The translations under genes were made by a program, and so were the position numbers. A DNA stretch of 64,000 nt, taken from contig UQLB01000007.1 in assembly GCA_900541725.1 (NCBI GenBank), forward strand, positions 37,864-101,863, read 5' to 3'. Below, piece by piece: positions 40,455 to 47,800 of this stretch (positions are counted from its first letter, which is position 1; each line of letters opens with the position of its first letter). Source of the stretch: an uncultured Collinsella sp. (lineage in GTDB: Bacteria > Actinomycetota > Coriobacteriia > Coriobacteriales > Coriobacteriaceae). Under the pieces are notes generated by a model, which was given only the letters and a program-made list of their open reading frames with translations, did no database searches and was not told the origin of the DNA.

Positions 40455-41084
40455 CTACAGAGCGGCCAAAATGTCGGTCAGATTGTCGATAACGACATCG
40501 GCTCGCGATTGATCGAGGTTGACGCCTTCGTGCGGGCGCAGCGCCAGGACGCGGGCGCCGGAGCGCTTGCCGGCCTCGATACCCAAAGGCGAGTCCTCGA
40601 TAACCAGGCACTCGGTAGGCTCCACCCCCAACGCCTCCATGGCACGCAGGTAGATCTCGGGATCGGGCTTAAACGCACTGCACTCGTGACCGCTGATGGT
40701 GTAGTCTAGCACGTCGGCGATGCCGGCAATCTCCACCAGCTCGTCGATGAGCTCGCGATAGGACGAGCTCGCGATAGCGCACTTCACGCCACGCTCGTGC
40801 AGCTCGCGCATCACCGGCTCCGTCTGCTCGTTGAGCAGCTCGGCATACGGAACGGGATGGTCCGGGCTATAGACCTGCTTGTACTCCACGCGCAAACGCT
40901 CGCGCAGCTCAATATCGTCGGGCACCAGCGCCTCCCAAATGGCGGGCTCGTTAGACCCCGAAAGATCGGGAATCTCGTCAAAGTGGAACCCCTTCTCTTC
41001 CATAAACGCCACGCGGCGACGGTTGTAGAACCACTCGGTATCGACCAGCACGCCGTCCATGTCAAACAGCACTGCCTTGATCAT
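40455..41084 (-). CDS. HAD-superfamily sugar-phosphate phosphatase/mutase
   Basis: Beta-phosphoglucomutase-like HAD enzyme, 209 residues. Motif I is FDMDGVLVDTE with nucleophile Asp8 and acid/base Asp10, motif II IASSS, and motif III/IV KPDPEIYL with VIEDSPLGIEAG. The cap domain is four-helical. The start at 41084 is chosen because GGGAGGAG is seven bases upstream; an ATG two codons earlier would touch the ribosome-binding site. Its place beside PTS and SIS genes suggests dephosphorylation or isomerisation of an imported sugar phosphate. The exact substrate is unknown. Confidence 0.85.
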   Translation of the reverse strand: MIKAVLFDMDGVLVDTEWFYNRRRVAFMEEKGFHFDEIPDLSGSNEPAIWEALVPDDIELRERLRVEYKQVYSPDHPVPYAELLNEQTEPVMRELHERGVKCAIASSSYRELIDELVEIAGIADVLDYTISGHECSAFKPDPEIYLRAMEALGVEPTECLVIEDSPLGIEAGKRSGARVLALRPHEGVNLDQSRADVVIDNLTDILAAL

Positions 41085-41097
41085 ACGCATCTCCTCC

Positions 41098-41144
41098 CAC
41101 CTGCCAAAAAGGGACAGGTTTATTTTGGTAGGTTTTATCTGGGG
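41098..41144 (+). repeat. CCTGCC hairpin repeat, copy 3 (before the HAD gene)
   Basis: CCTGCCAAAAAGGGACAGG followed by TTTATTTTGGTAGG and TTTTATCTGGG. Read with the HAD gene it ends right at the GGGAGGAG site, the same placement and orientation as copy 1 before the cyclo-ligase gene. Confidence 0.8.
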
Positions 41145-41183
41145 TTTTATGGAACGACGAACACGCCCTCCCCAGAGCAAAAA

Positions 41184-41214
41184 AGGGGACGGGGCACAAA
41201 CCCCATCCCCTCTC
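41184..41214 (-). terminator. Terminator of the PTS/SIS-2 operon
   Basis: On the minus strand GGGGATGGGG and CCCCGTCCCC form a stem over a 6-base loop, followed by TTTTTTGC. Confidence 0.92.
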
Positions 41215-41244
41215 AATCAACCCGTAAGGTCTACTTACTTGTGA

Positions 41245-42228
41245 TTAGTAGGAAAGCTTCCACATGTAGCGACGCATGGTCAGCGGGTGCTGACGGGCCT
41301 CGGCGATCTGGTTGCCGTACTCACGCATAACGGCGAGGTGCAGCAGCGGGTTGAAGTAGGTGATGACGCTCGCGGGCACGGCGTCAGCCAGGCCGTAGTC
41401 CTTGGAGTCGATCAGAGCGACCTTGGCGCCCATGCGCTCAAGGAAGGTGAGGGCGCGGGCGTCCATCGGACGGGTGGCGCCATCGGACATGAAGAAGACG
41501 TAGGGCTTACCCTCGGTGGAAACCTCGAACGGGCCGTGGAAGTACTCGCCGGTGTTGTAGGCGGCGGCGTCGATCCACTGCATCTCGGTGAACAGGAAGG
41601 CGGCGTGAGAATAAGCCATCTTCTCGGAGGCACCGGAAGCCATGAAGTAAATCATCTTGTCGTCCTTGAAGTCCTCGGCGAACTTCTTGGCGAGCTTCTT
41701 GCAGTGCTGAGCGGCGTTCTCGCAGAGATCGAAGATGTTGGTAAGGCCGGTGATCATGTCCTCGTAGTGGTCATAGCCCTCGGTCTGCTGAAGGATCTCG
41801 AGAGCAAGAGCGATAGCATAGCCGGGCTTCTCGCACTTGGCAGCGTAGTTGGCGTGGAAGCCGTGAACGATGACGTGGTCGGCGTCGACGGTCAGAGCGG
41901 AGCCAGCCTTGTTGGTGAGGGAGACGACCGGGCAGTTGTGCTTCTTGGCGGTCTTGTTGGCCTCGACGGTCTCGGGCGTGGAGCCACCGAGGGAGCAGGT
42001 GATCACGAAGGTGTGCTCGTTGACCCAGGAGGGCGTGTCGTAGTTGAACTCGTTAGCGGTGAAGATCTGAACGTTCAGCTTGTCCGTGTTGTTGGCCAGG
42101 AAGTACTTGGCGGGGTAAAGGTCGGACATGGAAGCGCCGCAGCCGACGAAGGCGACGCTGTGGATCTCGTGGTTGGACAGGACGTCAGCGACGATCTGCT
42201 TAGGGAGGTTAAGGTCGATCTCGTACAT
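41245..42228 (-). CDS. SIS-domain sugar-phosphate deglycase/isomerase (paralogue 2, PTS operon)
   Basis: 327-residue double-SIS protein of the FrlB/GfrE/GfrF type. First SIS: VAFVGCGASMSDLYPA and TCSLGGSTPETVEA (phosphate loop). Second SIS: TGEYFHGPFEVSTEGKP, and the ending MRRYMWKLSY. It is the last gene of the EIIAB-EIIC-EIID operon, so it probably acts on the 6-phosphorylated product of that PTS, as GfrE/GfrF do in Salmonella. Start at 42228 has AAAGGA nine bases upstream; an ATG three codons earlier is too close to it. The 197-base gap from EIID holds two hairpins. Confidence 0.85.
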   Translation of the reverse strand: MYEIDLNLPKQIVADVLSNHEIHSVAFVGCGASMSDLYPAKYFLANNTDKLNVQIFTANEFNYDTPSWVNEHTFVITCSLGGSTPETVEANKTAKKHNCPVVSLTNKAGSALTVDADHVIVHGFHANYAAKCEKPGYAIALALEILQQTEGYDHYEDMITGLTNIFDLCENAAQHCKKLAKKFAEDFKDDKMIYFMASGASEKMAYSHAAFLFTEMQWIDAAAYNTGEYFHGPFEVSTEGKPYVFFMSDGATRPMDARALTFLERMGAKVALIDSKDYGLADAVPASVITYFNPLLHLAVMREYGNQIAEARQHPLTMRRYMWKLSY

Positions 42229-42320
42229 CTGACACATTCCTTTCGATTTTTGCGGCGCCACATTGCCGGGCGCTCGCAGGGTTACCGTGGTTTGGACCGA
42301 GTCGCCGGCCCGTTGAGGAT

Positions 42321-42394
42321 ATGACAAAGGGACTGCCCTTTGTCACGTATAGGGATGGAAGCCTGCCTGGGGTATGGGATGCCAGGCAGGCCCC
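42321..42394. promoter_or_regulatory. Two hairpins between EIID and SIS-2
   Basis: GACAAAGGG-ACTG-CCCTTTGTC (about 42322-42343) and GCCTGCCTGG...CCAGGCAGGC (about 42364-42394) lie in the only wide gap of the operon. Neither has a T-run on the minus strand. They may set different mRNA levels for the transporter and the enzyme. Confidence 0.55.
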
Positions 42395-42425
42395 CCGGGG
42401 AAAGCGGTTAGGCGCTTGGTCGCGA

Positions 42426-43259
42426 CTAGGCCAGGATGCCGGCCGCGGAGAGGGCGATGCCGCCCACGATGGCGATCACGAGAAGCCAACCGGTGTTGAC
42501 GTTCTTCTTGATGAGCCAGTACATAAGGCCAGTGAGGCCAAGGGAGATCATCTGGGGCATCATGCCGTCCAGGATGTCCTGGATAACGACGGTACCCTCA
42601 GCGAACTGCAGCGGGGTAGTGGCGCCGATCAGCGTGGCGATCATGCCGCCCACGGACATAAGACCCACGATGCCACAGACATACATGAGCTTCTCCATGA
42701 GGTCACCGCCCTGAAGCTTGCTCAGGTACTCGTGGCCGCCCTGATAGCCCATCTTGGCTGCGAACCAAGTGATCAGCACAGAGGGGACGATGGAGATGAG
42801 CATGGCCAGGATCGGGCCCATGATGGAGCCCTGCTGAGCCAGCTGAACGCCCAGGCCAAAGGCGATAACGCGGATGGTGCCCTGGAAGAAGGAGTCACCG
42901 ATGCCGGAAAGCGGACCCATGAGGGAGGTCTTGACCGCGTTGATCGAATCGGGATCGAAGTTCTCGGGATCCTTGGCGTACTCCTCCTCCATGGAGGCAG
43001 CGAGGCCCAGGATGAAAGCGCTCGTCTGCGGGGTGCAGTTGTAGAACGCCATGTGACGGTGGTAAGCCTCTTTCTTAGCAGCGAGCTGCTTGGGGTCGGA
43101 CTCATCCGGATAGAGGCGATCGAGCGTGGGAACCATGCCGTAGAGGAAGCCCATGTTCATCTGACGCTCGTAGTTCCAAGAGGCCTGGATGGCCCAGGAG
43201 CGCCAGAAGAACTGGCTGACCTTCTTGTTCAGGGACACGTCCTTGGTTGCGGTTGCCAT
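42426..43259 (-). CDS. PTS mannose-family EIID component
   Basis: Membrane subunit that with EIIC forms the sugar channel of a mannose/fructose/sorbose-family PTS. 277 residues. It has the EIID signature (FWRSWAIQASWNYERQMNMGF), conserved GPLSGIGDSFFQGT, and C-terminal helices (LTGLMYWLIKKNVNTGWLLV). GGAGGAA precedes the ATG at 43259. It follows EIIC by 13 bases. The high similarity of EIID across substrates does not reveal the sugar. Confidence 0.94.
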   Translation of the reverse strand: MATATKDVSLNKKVSQFFWRSWAIQASWNYERQMNMGFLYGMVPTLDRLYPDESDPKQLAAKKEAYHRHMAFYNCTPQTSAFILGLAASMEEEYAKDPENFDPDSINAVKTSLMGPLSGIGDSFFQGTIRVIAFGLGVQLAQQGSIMGPILAMLISIVPSVLITWFAAKMGYQGGHEYLSKLQGGDLMEKLMYVCGIVGLMSVGGMIATLIGATTPLQFAEGTVVIQDILDGMMPQMISLGLTGLMYWLIKKNVNTGWLLVIAIVGGIALSAAGILA

Positions 43260-43272
43260 AGTGTGTTCCTCC

Positions 43273-44067
43273 TTAGTCTTCGTCGTCTTCGAGCGGATCG
43301 TAGTCGGAATCGACACCGGCGGCTGCATGGGAACCGTTGAACTTGAAGCCCATGAAGACGACAGCCAGGCACACACCGATCAGAGCGACCGCGATGACGG
43401 ACAGGTTGAGGTAAGCGGCGAGCAGGAAACCGATGAACAGGAACGGAGTCATACCCTTCTTGATCATCATGGTGAGCAGCAGGGCCAAGCCGTAGGCGGT
43501 CATGATCTTGGTCGAAACGTTAAGACCAGTGGACAGCCACTCGGGAACCATGTTGACGATGGCCTGGACCAGGTCGGTGCCAACAAAGACGGCGAGGAAG
43601 ATCGGCAGGAAGTACATGACGGCGTACAGACCGGAGCCGGCGCAGATGTGCATACGGTAGGCGGTCTTGAACTTTCCGTTATCGATCGCGCTATCTGCCA
43701 CATGAGTGAGGGCGGCGATGATGGAGCGGAACACGATGCCGAGGAGCTGACCCAGGACGGCGACCGGGATGGCGATCGTCATGGCGGTCTCGGCGGAAGC
43801 ATCGGTCAGGCACGCAAAGGCAGCGGCCACGATGCCGCCCAGGACCATATCGGGCGGAACGGCGGCGCCGACCTGCACCAGGCCCATGGACACGAGCTCG
43901 ACGGCGGCACCGACGGCAAGACCGGTGGGCACATCGCCCAGCAGCAGACCGACGAGCGTAGCGCCAACGAGAGGCTGCTCGAAGTTAAGACGACCGAGCA
44001 GGCGGGAGTCCCACATGCAGAACACGCCGACGAGGCCGACGAGCACCGCACTGATGAACGTATTCAT
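43273..44067 (-). CDS. PTS mannose-family EIIC component
   Basis: Main sugar-translocating membrane subunit, 264 residues with about eight hydrophobic segments. The family core is evident: N-terminal GVFCMWDSRLLGRLNFEQPLV, VELVSMGLVQVGAAVPPD and the C-terminal polar tail. AAAGGAG precedes the ATG. It lies 36 bases after EIIAB, in one operon with EIID and SIS-2. Confidence 0.94.
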   Translation of the reverse strand: MNTFISAVLVGLVGVFCMWDSRLLGRLNFEQPLVGATLVGLLLGDVPTGLAVGAAVELVSMGLVQVGAAVPPDMVLGGIVAAAFACLTDASAETAMTIAIPVAVLGQLLGIVFRSIIAALTHVADSAIDNGKFKTAYRMHICAGSGLYAVMYFLPIFLAVFVGTDLVQAIVNMVPEWLSTGLNVSTKIMTAYGLALLLTMMIKKGMTPFLFIGFLLAAYLNLSVIAVALIGVCLAVVFMGFKFNGSHAAAGVDSDYDPLEDDED

Positions 44068-44103
44068 ACCCTTCTCCTTTCAGTCAGGCAAAAGCCTGGT
44101 TGA

Positions 44104-45027
44104 TTACAGCTTGGCGTCGATGTCGACGCTCTGATACGTAGGGGTCTGCTGGACGTAGAGCTTAATGCCCATGTCGAGCAGCTGGTTGACGTCGGCCTTC
44201 TGGTTGGCGTCGAGGAAGACGGAGCTGTCCTTGCCTCCGACCTGATCGGCACCGTCGTGGTTGGCGGTGGCGCCCAGGTTGATGGCATCGAGCTTGTAGC
44301 CCTGGCAGAACTGCAGCATCTCGGCCGTGTTGCCAAAGACGAACATGACGCGCTCGCCGAGGGTGTTGAGCTTGTCCATCTTGGCGAGGGCACGCTCGAC
44401 GGTGAAGACGTTCAGGCGCACGCCCTGGGGCTTGGCCAGCTTAAGAGCGCCCTTCTTGATGTCATCGTTGGCGGCAGCGTTGTCGACGACGATGATGCGC
44501 TCGGCCTGAACCTTGGTGGTCCAGGTAAAGACAACCTGGCCGTGCAGCAGACGGTAGTCAAGACGTGCGAGGACGATCTTGGCGGGACCGGAGCTGTGAC
44601 GGGACGCCTTAGCCTTCTTGGCGGGAGCCGCGGCGGCCTCGACCGGTGCGTTGGGGTTGGTCAGACCGGTGCGGGCCTCGTTGATGAGGGCTGCGAGCTC
44701 GGCGCCCTTGACGGGAACGGGGCTCATAGCGAGCGTCAGTGCCAGCGGAATGTTGAAACCGCTGACAACCGTGAACTTCGTGCCGTTCTTGGAAAGCTCA
44801 ACCATGCTGTTGTTGACCGAGCTGCCGAGCATATCGGTCAGCACATAGACGGTGTCGTCCGCGTTGAACGTGGCGATCATGGCGTCCACCTTATTGGTGA
44901 TGGGCTCCTTGTCGTCACGAGCAAGCGACACGACGTGGACGTTCGACACGTCGCCGAGAACCATCTCGAGCGTGTCTTTGGCGCCTGCGGCCAGGCCGCC
45001 ATGAGATGCGAGAATGATCTGATTCAT
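44104..45027 (-). CDS. PTS mannose-family EIIAB fusion
   Basis: Cytoplasmic phosphotransfer protein. Residues 1-125 form EIIA (LASHGGLAAGAKD, phospho-His9) and 148-307 form EIIB (RLDYRLLHGQVVFTW, phospho-His162), joined by an Ala/Lys/Pro linker at about 126-147. Phosphate passes HPr to His9 to His162 to sugar. It is the first gene of the EIIAB-EIIC-EIID-SIS operon, with AAGGAGGAGG before the ATG and operator-like repeats just upstream. Confidence 0.95.
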   Translation of the reverse strand: MNQIILASHGGLAAGAKDTLEMVLGDVSNVHVVSLARDDKEPITNKVDAMIATFNADDTVYVLTDMLGSSVNNSMVELSKNGTKFTVVSGFNIPLALTLAMSPVPVKGAELAALINEARTGLTNPNAPVEAAAAPAKKAKASRHSSGPAKIVLARLDYRLLHGQVVFTWTTKVQAERIIVVDNAAANDDIKKGALKLAKPQGVRLNVFTVERALAKMDKLNTLGERVMFVFGNTAEMLQFCQGYKLDAINLGATANHDGADQVGGKDSSVFLDANQKADVNQLLDMGIKLYVQQTPTYQSVDIDAKL

Positions 45028-45049
45028 CTTGCCTCCTCCTTTTCGTTAT

Positions 45050-45108
45050 GGTCATTATAACGTCTTATACGTTGCTTATATTGCTAATTAGTATAAAGAC
45101 CGTTCGCG
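45050..45108 (-). promoter_or_regulatory. Promoter/operator region of the PTS operon
   Basis: On the minus strand TATAAT lies at about 45053-45058 and a second TATACT farther upstream. The region contains TATAACGTCT (45056-45065, plus-strand reading), identical to a segment upstream of GntR-2, and a partial repeat (TATACGTT) beside it. The operator overlaps the -10 box, which fits repression. Confidence 0.55.
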
Positions 45109-45209
45109 GGTGAAAATCGACCGTTGACGGGTTTAACGCAATCGAAACGTTGGTGCAGGGTAGGTCGGCGCTGTCTTGGCGACGCTCGATCAGACGCCTC
45201 GCCAATCCC

Positions 45210-46292
45210 CTATCGCACGAAGTACCAGGGGCTTTCCTGCACGGTGGGCTCCAGCGCGATGCCAGTGCGTTCCTTAAACAGATCCATGTCCTGCGATTTC
45301 TCCGTCCACCACGCGTTGGGCTTAAAGGTCATGCTCTCAACGACATGACCGACAAACACGCTGTTGCGCAGCTTGGAGAAGTCGGTATTCATGATCAGGA
45401 TGGACGCGAGCACCAGCACAATGCCCAGGACTTTGATCGCGCCGGCGGGCTCGGCATAGACACCAATGCCCACCAGTACGGTGACGACCGTCTCGAAAGA
45501 CATTACGACGGGAACTTTCGATGTCTCGAGCCCCATGGACAGACCCTGCATATATAAGATGTAAGCCACGGCTGTGGGGATGAGCCCAAAGCCAAGGAAC
45601 AGCAGCAGCAGCTGTGGCGACATTGCCGCGGCGACATCCGGCCATGGAGCCGCGATAGCTGCCATAACCGCACCGCCAAAAACAAAGCCCCAAAACGTGA
45701 CAGCCAGCGGGTGGACCGTCTTGGTTGCTATCCGGCTAAACACCGCGAGCGACGCCCCACAAAGGCCTGCAATCACGCCCGACGTGACGCCCCAAACCGA
45801 AAAATGGAAACCGGAAAGGTCGCCATTGGTCACTGCAAGTACACAGCCAACGATGTTGAAGACAATGGCAACGAGCTTGTTGGGGGTCACGTTCTCGCGA
45901 TAAAGCACGCGACCGAGCACGACGCCAAACACCGGCGAGGTATAGAGCAGCACCGAGGCCGTGGACATGCCGACCTCGCCCATGCACTCGTAATAGCAGG
46001 TGTTGGCGGCGGCCAAACCGACGATACCGACAAGCGCGCAGGGAACAAGCTCTTTAGGGCTTGCCTTGAACAGGGCCAGCGGACCCTGAGCCACGGTAGA
46101 CCCCTCACCCGGACGGCAGCCCATAAACATCAGGACCGGCGCCAAGATAAGCGCTCCGACCAACAAGCGAAAGGCAGCCATGCTCTGGGACGAAACGCCC
46201 ATGGCCGAGATGCCGTTTACAAAGATTCCGATGCTGCCCCACATAAGCGCGGCGATCAGCACCAGCACATAGCCCAGATTGCTTTTCTTCAA
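45210..46292 (-). CDS. EamA-family permease
   Basis: Ten-helix drug/metabolite transporter with two EamA repeats (about 8-150 and 165-300) and a ~45-residue polar C-terminal tail. Conserved features: ALMWGSIGIFVNG, ANTCYYECMGEVGMSTASVL, and second-repeat SFETVVTVLVGIG. I place the start at a TTG (46292) because GAGGAGG lies five bases upstream; a GTG 12 codons earlier lacks a site. Repeated CGTTATA units upstream resemble those before the PTS operon, so it may export or import a metabolite of the same pathway. Confidence 0.87.
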   Translation of the reverse strand: MKKSNLGYVLVLIAALMWGSIGIFVNGISAMGVSSQSMAAFRLLVGALILAPVLMFMGCRPGEGSTVAQGPLALFKASPKELVPCALVGIVGLAAANTCYYECMGEVGMSTASVLLYTSPVFGVVLGRVLYRENVTPNKLVAIVFNIVGCVLAVTNGDLSGFHFSVWGVTSGVIAGLCGASLAVFSRIATKTVHPLAVTFWGFVFGGAVMAAIAAPWPDVAAAMSPQLLLLFLGFGLIPTAVAYILYMQGLSMGLETSKVPVVMSFETVVTVLVGIGVYAEPAGAIKVLGIVLVLASILIMNTDFSKLRNSVFVGHVVESMTFKPNAWWTEKSQDMDLFKERTGIALEPTVQESPWYFVR

Positions 46293-46330
46293 CGCAGCCT
46301 CCTCGGTATTGTTTCCAATATGTTTCACAC

Positions 46331-46351
46331 TACGTTATAGTCGTTATATAC
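46331..46351. promoter_or_regulatory. CGTTATA repeats upstream of the EamA gene
   Basis: CGTTATAGT and CGTTATATA occur side by side (46333-46350). Read on the minus strand they are TATAACG units, the core of the operator shared by GntR-2 and the PTS operon. Confidence 0.5.
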
Positions 46352-46406
46352 ATTTTTCAAGACACAAATCGGTGAGCGGAAAATCTGTTTCCCCACATAC
46401 TCATTG

Positions 46407-46431
46407 GGTAGTCATTGGGGACGTTCTTAAA
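46407..46431 (-). repeat. 25-bp dispersed repeat, copy 2
   Basis: Exact inverted copy of the sequence at 14548-14572. It lies just before structured repeat copy 3. Confidence 0.75.
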
Positions 46432-46443
46432 TGACTAGTCGTT

Positions 46444-46602
46444 GGTTGAGCATAAGTCAGCGAGCGGGTCGCATTTGAGGCAAGGTGGTGTGAAACGAAA
46501 GGGCGCTGACCTTCTGGTCGCGCCCTTGAAGTTGAACGCCAGATTGTCCAAATGCGGCCCGCGCAGCGTCGAGCCGTTACGCCGTTCGGTAGAACGGCGT
46601 AA
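46444..46602 (+). ncRNA. Structured repeat, copy 3 (next to SIS-3 stop)
   Basis: Candidate plus-strand RNA. GGTTGAGCATAAGTCAGCGA leads into outer stem GCGGGTCGCATTTG (46464-46477) with CAAATGCGGCCCGC (46549-46562), then GGCAA/TTGTC, a GG/GA loop, TGGTGT/ACGCCA, loops GAAACGA and AAGTTGA, and AAGGGCGC...GCGCCCTT capped by GACC-TTCT-GGTC. A 3' hairpin GTTACGCCGTTC...GAACGGCGTAAC ends at the base before the stop codon of the facing gene. Confidence 0.65.
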
Positions 46603-47595
46603 CTAATACTCAAGCTTCCACATGTAGCGGCGCGTCATGTAGTCCTTGTGGGTGACGGCGGAAAGCGCACGCATGTAGACGTTGTTGAGGATCGGGGCAA
46701 AGATCAGGTGGTTGAAGTACTCGCTCACGCTGTCCTTGATGTCGTTGAGGCCGAGCTCCTTGGCGTCGAGCTGATAGACGCGCTCGCCACCGTACTGGTT
46801 GACGAAGCGGATGCCGCGCTCGTCGTTGCAGCGGCTGCGGCCGACGCTGATGAGCTGGAACAGCGAGGTGCGCTTGTCCAGAATCTCGAAGGGGCCATGG
46901 AAGAAATCGCAGGTGTTGATGGTGCAGGAGTCGATCTGCAGCATCTCCTGCACGTTGCAGATGCTAAAGACGTAGGCGGCACCAAAGAGCGGGCCCTGGG
47001 CCATGACGTTGATGCAGGGCTTGTCGGCGTTCTGCTCGGCCCACTTGGCAGCGAGCGGACGGGTGTACTCGACGGCCTTGCGATAGATGGGGTCGACCAA
47101 GTCGAACGCGGCCATAGCGGTCTCGTACTCGGCATAGCCCTCGGTCTGCTGCGTAAGCTCCATGGCGATCATGGTCACGACGGCGGAGTTGGTGCGGCCC
47201 ATGCAGGACTCATCGACGGCCAGGCTATCGTACTGGATCTTGTAGTCGCAGACCTCGGTAAGGCCGGACTCGTCAACATAGATGGCGATGGTGCTGGCGC
47301 CGTGGTCCTTGGCGACCTGGGCGGCGACGATGGTCTCCTTGGTGCCGCGCATGGACACGACCACGGCCAGGGTGTTCTCGTTGACGTAGGCCGGGGTGGC
47401 GTGCACGAACTCGTTGCTGGTGTAGCTGGAGCTCACGACCTGCGTGGCCTCGTGCTCCATAAAGTACTGGGCAGGATAGTTGCCGCCGTTGGATCCGCCG
47501 GCACCAATCCACACGACGCGCTTGATGCCGCCCTTGTCTGCCTTGTCAGCCAAAACCTGGGAGACGACATCCTTAACCTGTTCCTGAGTAGTCAT
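46603..47595 (-). CDS. SIS-domain sugar-phosphate deglycase/isomerase (paralogue 3)
   Basis: 330-residue double-SIS protein similar to paralogue 2. First SIS: VVWIGAGGSNGGNYPA and VSMRGTKETIVA; second SIS: CDFFHGPFEILDKRTS with the ending TRRYMWKLEY. The phosphate-loop Ser/Thr positions differ among the three paralogues, suggesting different substrates. It is divergent from GntR-3, with three copies of a GCATACAA site between them. It has no adjacent PTS, so it may rely on a transporter elsewhere or on the PTS at 42.4-45.0 kb. Confidence 0.83.
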   Translation of the reverse strand: MTTQEQVKDVVSQVLADKADKGGIKRVVWIGAGGSNGGNYPAQYFMEHEATQVVSSSYTSNEFVHATPAYVNENTLAVVVSMRGTKETIVAAQVAKDHGASTIAIYVDESGLTEVCDYKIQYDSLAVDESCMGRTNSAVVTMIAMELTQQTEGYAEYETAMAAFDLVDPIYRKAVEYTRPLAAKWAEQNADKPCINVMAQGPLFGAAYVFSICNVQEMLQIDSCTINTCDFFHGPFEILDKRTSLFQLISVGRSRCNDERGIRFVNQYGGERVYQLDAKELGLNDIKDSVSEYFNHLIFAPILNNVYMRALSAVTHKDYMTRRYMWKLEY

Positions 47596-47633
47596 CGTGC
47601 ATCAGCCTTTCTTCTCGTTTGATGCTCTCGATG

Positions 47634-47783
47634 GCATACAAGTTACATACATGTTTTGGTTATGTCGACTAGTTGTATGCTATATTTATCTTAGAAATTT
47701 TGCTGGTAAGGTTTTCGGTAGCTCAATACCAGCGGTTTTATTGTTGTGTTGAATACATGCTTGCTTAGATAAGCATACAAGTT
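47634..47783. promoter_or_regulatory. Operator-like GCATACAAGTTA sites between SIS-3 and GntR-3
   Basis: GCATACAAGTTA occurs at 47634-47645 and 47772-47783, and the inverted form TAGTTGTATGC at 47670-47680. The divergent intergenic region thus has sites near both start codons, as expected for a regulator that controls itself and SIS-3. Confidence 0.72.
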
Positions 47784-47800
47784 AAATATAGGCTGATTGC

